Origin: Bacteroidia bacterium
Lineage (GTDB): Bacteria; Bacteroidota; Bacteroidia; J057; JADKCL01
DNA length: 64,000 nt
Direction: 5' to 3'
Assembly (NCBI GenBank): GCA_020635905.1
Contig: JACJYV010000001.1
Span: forward strand, 1,426,001-1,490,000
Position numbers and translations under genes: made by a program. Under the pieces are notes generated by a model. It had not been told where the DNA came from. It did no database searches and saw only the letters and a program-made list of their open reading frames with translations. Positions 51,361 to 60,582 of this stretch are shown piece after piece (position 1 is the stretch's first letter; each line of letters starts with the position of its first letter).

Positions 51361-54300
51361 ATGAAATTTATGAATGCTTTTTCTCTGCCATCGCCATTGA
51401 CTCGCCTCTGGGCTTGCAGTCTGGTAATCGTTTTATCTTTTATCTTCACTCTGGGCCTTCAAGCCCAGTATCCCGACTCATTCGTAGTCGAAGTACCAGT
51501 TCCTATCGAGGTTAGTAATACCGCCGAAGTTTTTGCGGATCGCTTTCCCGAATGGATGGCCAAACAGTACGGTCTCCGTACTGATGACTCTCTTGCTTTT
51601 ATTTCCAGTTTCACAGATGAACTGGGAATGCGCCACACCAGCTACCAGCAGTATTATCGCTCTATTCCGGTTGAATTTTCCACTTTGAAAGCCCATGGAA
51701 AGGGCGAAAAAGTGGACCTGGCTACCGGGACTTTCTTCCTTGGCTTGAACAACCAGGCCACCCCCCACCTCTCCCACGAGGATGCCGCGCAAGGTGCTGC
51801 AGGGTACTCAGGTTGTTCCAATTATTCAGCTTCACTGGCTAAGTTGGTCTGGTATCACCAAGGCTTCTGGAGCAAGGATTTACAATCTAATTTCCATTTG
51901 ACCTATAAGGTGCGCGTCACCGAGGACGGAGGAGCCAGAACCTGGGACATCTATGTGAATGCAAAAGATGGTAGTTTGATTGCAATGCTGCCTTTGTTTT
52001 CCAATTGCAGCACGGGTTCTGCCACCACAACCTGGCACGGAACCCAGACCATCAAGACCTCGATTCAGGGTGGAAGCTACATCCTGCTGGATGACTGTCA
52101 GGCTTCAAATATCCGCACCCGGGACTGGAATAACGGGGGTACTCCCCTTGATTTCATTGATGCCAATAACTCATGGACTGCCACCAATCAGCGCTCAGCG
52201 GTTACAGGTCATTGGGCAGCCAAACGCTCCCGGGAGTATTTTGGAACCGTCCACGGAAGGACTTCGTGGGATGGCAACGGTGGGGACGTTGATTTGAGAG
52301 TGAATGCCATTGTCAATGGTTCGGGAAACAACGCCTCCTTCAATTGGGGTACGGGAATAATGATGCTTGGAAGGGGTTCTTCTACAACCAGTTACACAGA
52401 CGATTTCAACACCATCGACATCACTGGCCACGAGTATGCCCATGGCGTAACAGGAACAACTGCCAATCTCACCTACTCCTACGAGCCAGGAGCCCTGAAC
52501 GAGTCTTTTAGCGATATTTTTGGGACCTGCATTCAAATTTGGGAGGAGGGTTCTAACAACTGGACTATCGGGGACGATTTGAGCATTGGTGCAATTCGTT
52601 CAATGAGTAATCCAAATTCTCATAACCAACCAGATACCTATTTGGGAACATATTGGTATACTGGTTCTGGCGACTATGGTGGCGTGCACACCAACAGTGG
52701 TGTGCAAAACTTCTGGTTTTACCTGTTGTCTCAGGGCGGATCAGGAACGAATGACATCAGCAACAGCTACTCTGTTTCCGGAATCGGGATTACAGCTGCA
52801 AGAGCAATTGCCTACCGCAACCTTTCCGTCTACCTTGGACCATCAAGCAATCACTATTCAGCCCGTGCTGGGTCAATTCAAGCCGCCCGTGATCTTTATG
52901 GTGTTGGCTCTTCCCAGGAGATCGCAGTCACCAACGCATGGTATGCGGTTGGGGTTGGAGCAGCCTACGGACCTACCAGTACAGGTTGCACTTGTACCTT
53001 TGCCGGGACTCAATATCCGTCGAATACACTAACCCCCACCAGTTCATGGCAGACCCTTAACTGCCAATACGCCGGAGAATATTCAGTTTACAATGTTGTC
53101 AATGGGAATAGCTACCAGTGGAGCTACTGCAACGGTGATGGCGCTAGTTCTCCATACGATAATCGCCTGAATTTGTACATCCATTCCAATGGAAGTTATA
53201 TCACTTGCTCAGGCGACGCCTGCGGGCTTGATGCAAAGATTAACTGGGTCGCCACTTTCACCGGGCAAGTCCGGGTCCTTACCAATCAGTACTTTAGCTC
53301 CAGCAATCCCTGTGGGACCAACTCCACCTGCTCTAACCTGGCCTACAGAATGAACTCTGGAAGTACCACAGGGTGTACATCCGACTCCCATGAACCTGAT
53401 AACAGTTCGGGAAGCGCCTATTCCATTGGAAGCCAAACAAGTTACAGTGCTTCTAACCTTTGCCTGACTGCCGGAGACTTGGACTGGTACAGCTTTCAAT
53501 ACAGTGGCTCTACCTATTATTTCAAGGTGCGCGGATTCAGTAACTCATCAGCAGGAAGTTATGGTATTAACTTTTCTCGCTCTGGATCCTCGGTAACAAT
53601 TGAAACCGTTCCTTATAACGGTTCTACGACCGATACCTATCTTGAGCTTTACGCCTCGGATGCGGTTACGCTTCTGGATGATGACGATGATAATGGGACA
53701 GGATACTTCAGCCGGATTGTTTATACCCTTTGTTCGGTAACTGCTTCAGTTTCCCCATCTGGTCCAACGACGTTTTGCCAGGGTGGATCAGTCACCTTGA
53801 CTGCGACTGGTGGCAGTTCCTACCTATGGAATACCGGAGCAACCACTTCTTCAATTTCCGTTTCGACCTCCGGGAATTATTCTGTGACGGTGACAAACTC
53901 CGGTTGTTCGGCCGTATCCAGCCCTGTGACGGTTACAGTTAATCCCGGACCAGGGACTCCAAACATTACTCCAAGTGGCCCCACTACTTTCTGTACTGGA
54001 GGGTCCGTCACGCTCTCGGCCAGCCCAGCCAACAGCTACCAATGGAGCAACGGTGCCACCAGCAGTAGCATTCAAGTTACTACAAGCGGATCCTATTCCG
54101 TAACCGTCACGGACGGATCAGGATGTTCTGCGACTTCAAGTCCGATTACAATTACCGTGAACCAAGGCCCCAGCACGCCTGTGGTCACTCCAAATGGCCC
54201 GACCTCTTTTTGCGCTGGCGGGTCTGTGACCCTTTCCGCAGGTTCGAATGGAAGTTACCAATGGAGCAATGGTGCCACCAGCAGCAGTATCGTTGTCACG

Positions 54301-55515
54301 ACTTCTGGGACCTACTCAGTGACAGTAACCAGTTCTGGTTGTTCTGCCACCTCTAATCCAGTGACTGTTACCGTAAACCAAGGACCGGGCACACCTGTTA
54401 TTACTCCCAGCGGACCTACGAGCTTTTGCTCTGGCGGATCTGTGACACTTTCGGCGAGTCCAGCCAGCAGCTACCAATGGAGCAATGGCGCCACCAGCAG
54501 TAGCATAGTAGTGACAACTTCAGGATTTTATTCGGTAACCGTAACCGACGGATCAGGATGTTCTGCCACTTCCATCTCGGTCAGTGTTACCGTGAACCAG
54601 GCACCGCCACAGGCGACGATTACCCCCTCAGGCCCCACAACATTTTGCGCCGGAAGCTCAGTGGTGTTAACCGCGACCACAGGTACCTCCTATTTGTGGA
54701 GTAACGGAAGCACAAGCCAGAGCATCACCGTCACGAATCCAGGAACTTACACCGTTAACGTATATCAAGGCTCCTGCTCCTCAACATCGGCTCCTGTTTT
54801 TGTGGTAGTGAATCCCTCACCCCCAACTCCATCAGTGTCACATAGCACACCCACCAGTTTCTGTGATGGTGCCTCCGTAGTATTGACATCCTCCAGCCCT
54901 ACTGGCAACCTATGGGCTCCGACAGGTCAAATGACAGCATCGATTACAGCAACTACCTCAGGGTCTTATTCTGTGCAAGTGACCAATAGTGGTGGTTGCT
55001 CATCAACTTCGGCCCCTGTCTCAGTCACCGTCTGGCCCAATCCACCGATCCCAACCGTAACCATTGTTTCTTCTTCCATTTTCTCCAGCAGCCCATCTGG
55101 GAACCAGTGGTATCTGAATGGCCTTCCCATGCCCGGCGAGGTTCAATCATTCGTGACCCCGGTGGTTAGCGGCAGTTACCACGTGGAAGTCACTGATGCG
55201 AACGGGTGTTCTAGTGCCTCTCTCCCAGTCAATTTCACCCTCACCGGGCTTGGGGAAGTGTTAGGCGGCTCAAAGTTGGATGTTTTCCCATCTCCCTTCT
55301 CGAACTGGATTTCAGTTCGCTGGGAAGGCCACAACAACCAGGTTGTTGGCCTTACCCTTACCGATATGGCGGGCAGAACATTGTTCTCTGCCGAACAACA
55401 TGGAGTGAGCCAGGAATGGAAACTGGAAGTACCACCACTTCCGTCTGGAATCTACTTTGCCACGGTGACCACGGACGGTGGCGCCTCCCAGGTGGTGAAG
55501 TTGATCAGAGAGTAA
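51361..55515 (+). CDS. T9SS-secreted M4 (thermolysin-like) metalloprotease with Ig-like repeats
   Basis: A 1384-residue secreted protease. A signal peptide covers ~15-36. An N-terminal FTP/PepSY-type propeptide reaches ~210. The catalytic domain has HEYAH (H357, E358, H361), the third zinc ligand E381 in NESFSD with exactly the thermolysin spacing (20 from the second His), and the thermolysin H231 equivalent in GGVHTNSGVQNF (H443). Next come a cysteine-rich domain (~540-670), a PPC-like domain (~685-790, DLDWYSFQYSGSTYYFKVRG), six Ig-like repeats (~796-1226) plus a degenerate seventh, and a T9SS type A sorting domain (~1300-1384, LDVFPSPFSNWISV to a basic end). Surface or secreted protein degradation. 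Confidence 0.92.
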   Translation: MKFMNAFSLPSPLTRLWACSLVIVLSFIFTLGLQAQYPDSFVVEVPVPIEVSNTAEVFADRFPEWMAKQYGLRTDDSLAFISSFTDELGMRHTSYQQYYRSIPVEFSTLKAHGKGEKVDLATGTFFLGLNNQATPHLSHEDAAQGAAGYSGCSNYSASLAKLVWYHQGFWSKDLQSNFHLTYKVRVTEDGGARTWDIYVNAKDGSLIAMLPLFSNCSTGSATTTWHGTQTIKTSIQGGSYILLDDCQASNIRTRDWNNGGTPLDFIDANNSWTATNQRSAVTGHWAAKRSREYFGTVHGRTSWDGNGGDVDLRVNAIVNGSGNNASFNWGTGIMMLGRGSSTTSYTDDFNTIDITGHEYAHGVTGTTANLTYSYEPGALNESFSDIFGTCIQIWEEGSNNWTIGDDLSIGAIRSMSNPNSHNQPDTYLGTYWYTGSGDYGGVHTNSGVQNFWFYLLSQGGSGTNDISNSYSVSGIGITAARAIAYRNLSVYLGPSSNHYSARAGSIQAARDLYGVGSSQEIAVTNAWYAVGVGAAYGPTSTGCTCTFAGTQYPSNTLTPTSSWQTLNCQYAGEYSVYNVVNGNSYQWSYCNGDGASSPYDNRLNLYIHSNGSYITCSGDACGLDAKINWVATFTGQVRVLTNQYFSSSNPCGTNSTCSNLAYRMNSGSTTGCTSDSHEPDNSSGSAYSIGSQTSYSASNLCLTAGDLDWYSFQYSGSTYYFKVRGFSNSSAGSYGINFSRSGSSVTIETVPYNGSTTDTYLELYASDAVTLLDDDDDNGTGYFSRIVYTLCSVTASVSPSGPTTFCQGGSVTLTATGGSSYLWNTGATTSSISVSTSGNYSVTVTNSGCSAVSSPVTVTVNPGPGTPNITPSGPTTFCTGGSVTLSASPANSYQWSNGATSSSIQVTTSGSYSVTVTDGSGCSATSSPITITVNQGPSTPVVTPNGPTSFCAGGSVTLSAGSNGSYQWSNGATSSSIVVTTSGTYSVTVTSSGCSATSNPVTVTVNQGPGTPVITPSGPTSFCSGGSVTLSASPASSYQWSNGATSSSIVVTTSGFYSVTVTDGSGCSATSISVSVTVNQAPPQATITPSGPTTFCAGSSVVLTATTGTSYLWSNGSTSQSITVTNPGTYTVNVYQGSCSSTSAPVFVVVNPSPPTPSVSHSTPTSFCDGASVVLTSSSPTGNLWAPTGQMTASITATTSGSYSVQVTNSGGCSSTSAPVSVTVWPNPPIPTVTIVSSSIFSSSPSGNQWYLNGLPMPGEVQSFVTPVVSGSYHVEVTDANGCSSASLPVNFTLTGLGEVLGGSKLDVFPSPFSNWISVRWEGHNNQVVGLTLTDMAGRTLFSAEQHGVSQEWKLEVPPLPSGIYFATVTTDGGASQVVKLIRE
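53746..55040 (+). repeat. Six tandem Ig-like repeats in the M4 protease
   Basis: Each repeat encodes ~71-73 residues beginning P-S/N-GPT-T/S-FC, then GGSVTLSA, SYQWSNGATSSSI and TSGSYSVTVT. Repeat starts are about 213-219 nt apart (near 53752, 53965, 54184, 54397, 54616 and 54835). They are similar but not identical at the DNA level, so recent copy-number change is possible but old divergence is also present. Confidence 0.85.
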
Positions 55516-55541
55516 GAAATGTTTTTGTTTGAAACGCTATG

Positions 55542-55567
55542 GGGCTGCCGCAAGGTGGCCCTTTTGC
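55542..55567 (+). terminator. Rho-independent terminator of the M4 protease
   Basis: GGGCTGCC (55542-55549) pairs fully with GGTGGCCC (55554-55561), allowing two G-T wobbles, around a GCAA (GNRA) tetraloop, followed by TTTT. It sits 27 nt after the protease stop. Confidence 0.75.
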
Positions 55568-55627
55568 GTTGAGGGAACTTCAAGATTGAATCGAAAAAAC
55601 CAAAGGGAGATTTCCTAAGGATAATTT

Positions 55628-55646
55628 GGGATAATCAATTAATCCC
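55628..55646 (+). promoter_or_regulatory. Palindrome upstream of the Liv operon
   Basis: GGGATAATCAATTAATCCC has 5-bp GGGAT/ATCCC arms and a near-palindromic centre, 17 nt before the TTG start of the first gene. A second TTAATCCCT follows at 55651. It could be an operator or an mRNA hairpin near the ribosome site; no promoter consensus is clear. Confidence 0.3.
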
Positions 55647-55662
55647 TAACTTAATCCCTGAT

Positions 55663-56541
55663 TTGGAAATATCAATTCAAATACTGATTAACAGCCTCGT
55701 TTCTGGACTTTTACTAAGTCTTGTGGCCATTGGTTTCACCTACATTTTCAGGGTTACGAAAGTTTTTCACCTGGCCCATGGAGGTATCTACGTTGCAGGA
55801 GCTTTTGCTTGCTGGTGGATGCTTTCGCTAACCAATAATTGGTTTTTTGCCATTGCTTTTGCTGCGACTGTGGTTTCACTACTGATCTTCCTGATTGAAA
55901 AATTTATTTACCTTCCACTCAACAAAAAGCAATCCAATCAAAGCATCTCATTGATCGCCTCAATGGGCATATACGTGGTCATAATTAACGTTTTGGCCTT
56001 GATTTTCGGGAACGAAAATAAAATGATTGCCCATCCCATTTCAGGTTCCATTGAAATAGGCAATATAATTATTACCCAGGTTCAGTTGATCCAATTACTG
56101 GTCGAAACGGTAGTTACTGCCTCTTTCATTATATATTTAAAATTTACAAAATCGAGGCTTGTGTATCAGGCGATAGCCGAAAACGAAGAAATAAGCCAGG
56201 TATTTGGAATTAATACAGAAAATGAAAGGCTTAAGATTTTCATCGCCGGTAGCATTTTGGCTTTTACAGGGGCTATCCTCAAAACCATTGATGTGGGGAT
56301 TGACCCGCAGGCCGGAATGCACATAACACTTACGGCGGCGGTTGTGGCAATTCTTGTTTCAAGATTGAATGTGCTTATGATACTTGCCTTTTCAATTGCC
56401 TTGACCCTTTTACAAAATTCGATTGAGTGGTTTTTGGATGCCCAATGGAAAGATGGAATTACCTTCCTGATTTTGCTGTTGGTAATTTTATTCAGAACAG
56501 AGGGGATCATTAGGTATCACCTGAGGAAAGACACCGCATGA
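55663..56541 (+). CDS. livH: LivH-type ABC permease
   Basis: A 292-residue permease of the branched-chain amino-acid/urea (LivH) family. About eight membrane helices. QILINSLVSGLLLSLVAIGF and FRVTKVFHLAHGGIYVAGAF (~28-47) are the N-terminal LivH signature. The EENEEISQVFGIN loop (~176-188) is the ATPase-contact (EAA-like) segment. The start is TTG 55663. It overlaps the LivM gene by 4 nt (ATGA). With the following four genes it makes a complete importer; ligand specificity (amino acid, urea or other) is unknown. This transporter type is uncommon in Bacteroidota. Confidence 0.87.
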   Translation: MEISIQILINSLVSGLLLSLVAIGFTYIFRVTKVFHLAHGGIYVAGAFACWWMLSLTNNWFFAIAFAATVVSLLIFLIEKFIYLPLNKKQSNQSISLIASMGIYVVIINVLALIFGNENKMIAHPISGSIEIGNIIITQVQLIQLLVETVVTASFIIYLKFTKSRLVYQAIAENEEISQVFGINTENERLKIFIAGSILAFTGAILKTIDVGIDPQAGMHITLTAAVVAILVSRLNVLMILAFSIALTLLQNSIEWFLDAQWKDGITFLILLLVILFRTEGIIRYHLRKDTA

Positions 56542-57407
56542 ACTACCTGCTCCACATAACCGTGATGCTGGAAATCTACATTCTGCTTGCCCTCAGTGCA
56601 AACCAGAAAGTTGGATTATCAGGCTTACTGAGTTTGGCACAGGCTGTTTTTTACGGCATTGGAGCTTACGCTGCTGCAATTACAATTACCAAGTTGGGCT
56701 TCTCCTATTGGCTCGCACTCCCAACCGCTATTATAGCGTGCATAATAGTTGGCTTGATCTTCAGCTTTCTTGCAGCCAAAGTAAGAAACCTTTATTTCAG
56801 TTTGGCAACCCTGGCCTTGCAAATCATTTTCTTTTCTGTTGCCTATAATTGGATCCCCGTGACAAACGGCCCTTATGGAATTTCGGGAATTACTAGTCCT
56901 GAGATTTTTGGTTTGGGGATTAATTCGCCCCCCAGCTTTGCGTTGTTTGGCGGGTTGTGGGTAATGCTGGCACTTCTCTTTTACCATTGGTTTCTGAAAA
57001 CCCCTATCTGCCGTTTGATTAAAGCAACCAGAGATGACCAAATTGCTCTATTGGCCCTCGGAAAGAATCCCAATTACTATAAGCGCATCAGTATCATTAT
57101 TTCAGCCATCATCGCTGGAATTGCAGGCACACTTTACGCTACTTACACCACCTACATTGACCCTTCCTCATTCACATTGGATGAATCGATCCTTATCCTT
57201 AGCATCGTATTAATTGGTGGAGCAGGAAGGATCATTGGCCCAATAACCGGGGCGGCAATCTATGTATTGCTGCCAGAAATCCTCAAGTTTTTGGAAATGC
57301 CAGATGGAATTGCAGCTAACATGCGCATGATCTTATTTGGCTTGCTTTTGGTAATGATTGTACGGTTCAAACCCAAAGGTATATTTGGAAAATATCTGAT
57401 TCAATGA
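56538..57407 (+). CDS. livM: LivM-type ABC permease
   Basis: A 289-residue permease of the LivM family, pairing with LivH. ILLALSANQKVGLSGLLSLA and AVFYGIGAYAAAI (~15-49) match the conserved N-terminal block of LivM, and KATRDDQIALLALGKNPNYYK (~159-179) is the cytoplasmic loop that contacts the ATPases. Start and stop overlap the neighbouring genes by 4 nt. Inner membrane. Confidence 0.88.
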   Translation: MNYLLHITVMLEIYILLALSANQKVGLSGLLSLAQAVFYGIGAYAAAITITKLGFSYWLALPTAIIACIIVGLIFSFLAAKVRNLYFSLATLALQIIFFSVAYNWIPVTNGPYGISGITSPEIFGLGINSPPSFALFGGLWVMLALLFYHWFLKTPICRLIKATRDDQIALLALGKNPNYYKRISIIISAIIAGIAGTLYATYTTYIDPSSFTLDESILILSIVLIGGAGRIIGPITGAAIYVLLPEILKFLEMPDGIAANMRMILFGLLLVMIVRFKPKGIFGKYLIQ

Positions 57408-58123
57408 GCGAATTATTGAATATATTAAATCTGAACAAATCATTTGATGGTGTTTCACCAGTCAAAGATGTTTCTTTTTCGGTAAGAAAAGGGAGCATTG
57501 TTTTAATATCAGGCTCCAATGGAGCAGGAAAAACGACTTTATTTAATCTAATTTCAGGCATAGAAAAAACTACCCGAGGAAAAATCATTTTCGAAGGTCG
57601 TAACATTGAAGCCAACTCTCCCCTGAAGATTTCCCAATTGGGAATAATCCGCTTGTATCAAAAACCCCGGTTATTCAAGAATCTATTGGTTTGGGAAAAT
57701 TTGGTCTCAGCAGCAAATTCCCTAACTGGAAGCAGCTTACTTGCCTTATTATTCAATCCTAAATTAGTAAAAAAGGAAAGTGTCCATTTAAAACTAAAAG
57801 CCATGGACTTACTTACGAAATTTGGACTGAAGGATTTGAGCAACAAAACCGCAGGAGAACTCTCCTACGGACAACAAAAACTGATTTCATTTTGTATGGT
57901 TGCGATGGCTGATTGCAAGTTGGCCTGCTTAGATGAGCCTTTTGCGGGACTCAATCCCCAAACGATCGAACAACTCAGCCAAATGATCTTGCAAATGAGG
58001 AGTGAAGGAATAACTTTTCTGATCATAGAGCATAACATACAAAAGGCCCTCGCCATAGCCGATTGCCATATGCAAATGAAAGACGGTAAAATTAACCTGC
58101 TTAAAGAAATCGCTTTCTCATGA
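57404..58123 (+). CDS. livG: LivG-type ABC ATPase
   Basis: A 239-residue ATPase. Walker A GSNGAGKTT at 37-45, signature LSYGQQ around 150, Walker B LACLDEPFAGLNP around 168-180, and the H-loop histidine in IIEHNIQ near 204. The N-terminus (SFDGVSPVKDVSFSVRKGSI) fits LivG. Translation is coupled to the LivM gene (ATGA) and the LivF gene (ATGA). Confidence 0.88.
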   Translation: MSELLNILNLNKSFDGVSPVKDVSFSVRKGSIVLISGSNGAGKTTLFNLISGIEKTTRGKIIFEGRNIEANSPLKISQLGIIRLYQKPRLFKNLLVWENLVSAANSLTGSSLLALLFNPKLVKKESVHLKLKAMDLLTKFGLKDLSNKTAGELSYGQQKLISFCMVAMADCKLACLDEPFAGLNPQTIEQLSQMILQMRSEGITFLIIEHNIQKALAIADCHMQMKDGKINLLKEIAFS

Positions 58124-58830
58124 ATGAAATCCTACAAATACGAAACCTGAGTGCAGGTTATAATGGAAAAACCGTTTTGCAAAACATTTCCTTTGCTGTA
58201 AACCAAGGTGAGGTTCTGGCTGTGATCGGACAAAACGGATGCGGAAAAAGCACATTACTCAAAACCATTGCAAGGATAATTAGGGATAATTCAGGGGATA
58301 TTATATTTGAGGGATTGAATTTGAATAGCAAAAATACCTGGGATTTAAAACAGCTCGGAGTCTCTTGTTTTGTACAGGGTGGCATGATATTTCCAACCTT
58401 GAAGGTAAGCGAACACTTTGGTTTGGCCTTGAAGAAAAAAGGCAAAACAGACGCCAATAAGATCAAAGAAGAGTGCATTTCTTATTTTCCCGCCCTGGCA
58501 AGCTGCATGGACAAACGAGGTGGCAACCTTTCAGGTGGCGAACGGCAAATGCTTTCCTTCTCTATGCTGCTTTCTCAGGAAACCCATTGTTGGCTTTTGG
58601 ATGAACCCACGGCCGGGCTAGCTCCTTCAGCGATAAAAAAAGCCGTTGATTTCTTGAAGGAAATGAAACAAGAGAGAAATAAAACGGTAATTTTAGTAGA
58701 ACATAATTATCAAGTAGCTTTTGAATTGGCAGATTCGCTTGTAATTATTGAAGAAGGGGTTATTAAAAACAAATTCTACGAAAGTGAATTTCAGAAAAAT
58801 GATTTTCTTCAGACCAATTTTTTTAATTAA
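58120..58830 (+). CDS. livF: LivF-type ABC ATPase
   Basis: A 236-residue ATPase, partner of LivG. Walker A GQNGCGKST at 37-45, signature NLSGGERQM around 136-144, Walker B CWLLDEPTAGLAP near 156-168, H-loop VEHNYQVA near 190. SAGYNGKTVLQNISFAVNQG is the LivF-like opening. Six nucleotides separate it from the binding-protein gene. Confidence 0.88.
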   Translation: MNEILQIRNLSAGYNGKTVLQNISFAVNQGEVLAVIGQNGCGKSTLLKTIARIIRDNSGDIIFEGLNLNSKNTWDLKQLGVSCFVQGGMIFPTLKVSEHFGLALKKKGKTDANKIKEECISYFPALASCMDKRGGNLSGGERQMLSFSMLLSQETHCWLLDEPTAGLAPSAIKKAVDFLKEMKQERNKTVILVEHNYQVAFELADSLVIIEEGVIKNKFYESEFQKNDFLQTNFFN

Positions 58831-58836
58831 AAAAAG

Positions 58837-59934
58837 ATGAAAAAAATTTACATTTTTTTAGTTGTTGTTGGATTTGGATTATTGCTTTCCCATGGTTGCA
58901 ATAATTCAAGCAATAAACCATCCAACGGAAAGATCAAAATTAAGGTTGGAGCGATTTTACCACTTACTGGAAAATATGCTGATCTTGGAAACTGGGCTAA
59001 GGTCGGCCTTCTTTTTGCTGCAGAAGATTTGGGGAAACTAAATTCCAATTATGAATACTCCGTTTTAATTGAAGATGCAAAAAGTGAACCCAAAGAGGCA
59101 ATTGCAGCTTATAATAAACTTAGAAGCATTGATAAAGTTAATATTGTCATAACAACTTCAAGTGCGTTATCGCTTGCCATTAAACCGATTGCAATAAAGG
59201 ATAGTATTTTATTTTTTTCAATTGCATCTCACCCTGAGATTACGGCTAATAACAACGGAAGAATATTCCGCCCATGTAATACATCTGTTGAAGAAGGAGA
59301 AGAAATCTCGACTTTCGTTATTAATAACTTTGATACGACCATGGACAACTCTTTCATCTTATATCATAATTCGGAATTTGGTCTGTCTTTCAACTCTCAA
59401 ATTTCAAAAAATTTAGGTAATAATGTAATTGGTTCTGTTCCTTATGATGACAATCCCGAATCCTTAAAGACAATTGCCCTAAAAGCAATCAATAAAAAGC
59501 CAAAAGTAATTATTGCAATTGGCTTTACACCGAACTTAGGGATACTAATTAAAACATTAAGAGAGGCCAATTACGAAGGTTCAATTGTATGCAATATCGG
59601 CTTTTCCACCCCATCAGTTTTAGAGGCATCAGGAAATGCAGCTAAAGGAGTGCATTATGTTGATTATAAACTACCCAATAATTCAGATCATTTTATTCAA
59701 ATTGACTCCCTTAGTCAACAAAGTTACAACACAAATTTTGCCTCAATTAGTTTTTTATCATACTTCACACTTAAATTATTAAACTACTCTGTGACTAAAA
59801 CCAATTCAACAGATGTTGGAAACATAGCTGATTTCCTGGTGGCTCCGCAAATGCTTGAATTAGATGGAATGAAAATGACAACTCACTCAAATGGTGACAT
59901 TCTTCCAATTCTTTTTGTTAATCAATTTAAGTAA
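58837..59934 (+). CDS. Substrate-binding lipoprotein of the Liv-type importer
   Basis: A 365-residue periplasmic-binding-protein fold of the LivJ/LivK (Peripla_BP_6) type. Signal with a lipobox-like LLLSHGC (Cys 21), then linker SSNKPSNGK. VGAILPLTGKYADLGNWAKVG (~35-55) is the typical first strand and ligand loop; VIIAIGFTPNLGILIKTLRE (~225-244) and VLEASGNAAKGVHYVDY (~260-276) are in the second lobe. Lipid-anchored, delivering ligand to the permease. In other systems the same fold serves as a sensor. The next gene begins directly at its stop. Confidence 0.83.
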   Translation: MKKIYIFLVVVGFGLLLSHGCNNSSNKPSNGKIKIKVGAILPLTGKYADLGNWAKVGLLFAAEDLGKLNSNYEYSVLIEDAKSEPKEAIAAYNKLRSIDKVNIVITTSSALSLAIKPIAIKDSILFFSIASHPEITANNNGRIFRPCNTSVEEGEEISTFVINNFDTTMDNSFILYHNSEFGLSFNSQISKNLGNNVIGSVPYDDNPESLKTIALKAINKKPKVIIAIGFTPNLGILIKTLREANYEGSIVCNIGFSTPSVLEASGNAAKGVHYVDYKLPNNSDHFIQIDSLSQQSYNTNFASISFLSYFTLKLLNYSVTKTNSTDVGNIADFLVAPQMLELDGMKMTTHSNGDILPILFVNQFK

Positions 59935-60570
59935 ATGAAAGAAAATTCAATTCTAATAACGCATGATCACTGGGATAATCTTTATTCAGGTGACCTTGAT
60001 AAACTTCCATGGATCAATAATCCTTTCCCAATTGAAATATTCAAAAAATACGTAGATCAGCTACAATTTTCTGAAAACATTTTAGATTACGGGACAGGAA
60101 CAGGAAGGTATTTTACTCTACTTAAAGAGACCGGCGCAAACATCACTTGCTTGGATATTTCAAAAAAAGCTCTGAGTATTTGCAAAGCAAACCACCCTGA
60201 TGCCATTGTAATTCCTGCCGAAACACCGATTTCCTTGGCAGACAACTTTTTCAACGGAATTCTATGTTGGGGGGTTCTACATCACATTCATCCCGATTCC
60301 AGAGCAACCTTTTGGAGTTCATTGAGCATGAAAATAAAAGGGCAAGGATTAATTTTGCTTGGAGGATGGTCCCAAGAAGATCCTGAGCATAATGGAATAG
60401 CCAGAATTTCTCCAATTACAAAACAACCTACATGGGATATTGATTTCGGTTTACACCAACTAATTAATGGCTGTAATTTAAAAATTATTCAAAGCGGCTG
60501 TTATCCTTTTATTGAGTCTTTCACTCAAAACAAAAGGCTATTTTCGTATTACTTAATTAAAAAAATCTGA
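59935..60570 (+). CDS. Class I SAM-dependent methyltransferase
   Basis: A 211-residue Rossmann-fold methyltransferase. Motif I is ILDYGTGTGRYF (49-60), motif II CLDISKKAL (72-80, D74 binding SAM ribose), then IVIPAETPISLADNFFNGIL (~94-113) and WGVLHHIHPDSRATFWSSL (~115-133), as in methyltransferases of the ubiE/type-11 class. The substrate is unknown. It abuts the binding-protein gene and precedes the GHKL gene by 12 nt, so it belongs to the operon. Confidence 0.82.
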   Translation: MKENSILITHDHWDNLYSGDLDKLPWINNPFPIEIFKKYVDQLQFSENILDYGTGTGRYFTLLKETGANITCLDISKKALSICKANHPDAIVIPAETPISLADNFFNGILCWGVLHHIHPDSRATFWSSLSMKIKGQGLILLGGWSQEDPEHNGIARISPITKQPTWDIDFGLHQLINGCNLKIIQSGCYPFIESFTQNKRLFSYYLIKKI

Positions 60571-60582
60571 CAATTGTAGGAA

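Noticed and set aside
51129..51449. LytTR-type DNA-binding domain fragment on the minus strand
   Set aside because: Only a short stretch (KELLPEEGFCRL) resembles the family; the following SYLVN-type motif is absent and the frame overlaps the protease start.
53746..55040. Possible CRISPR-like or tandem-repeat array
   Set aside because: The periodicity (213-219 nt) is that of Ig-like protein domains inside one intact reading frame; there are no short identical repeats with unique spacers.
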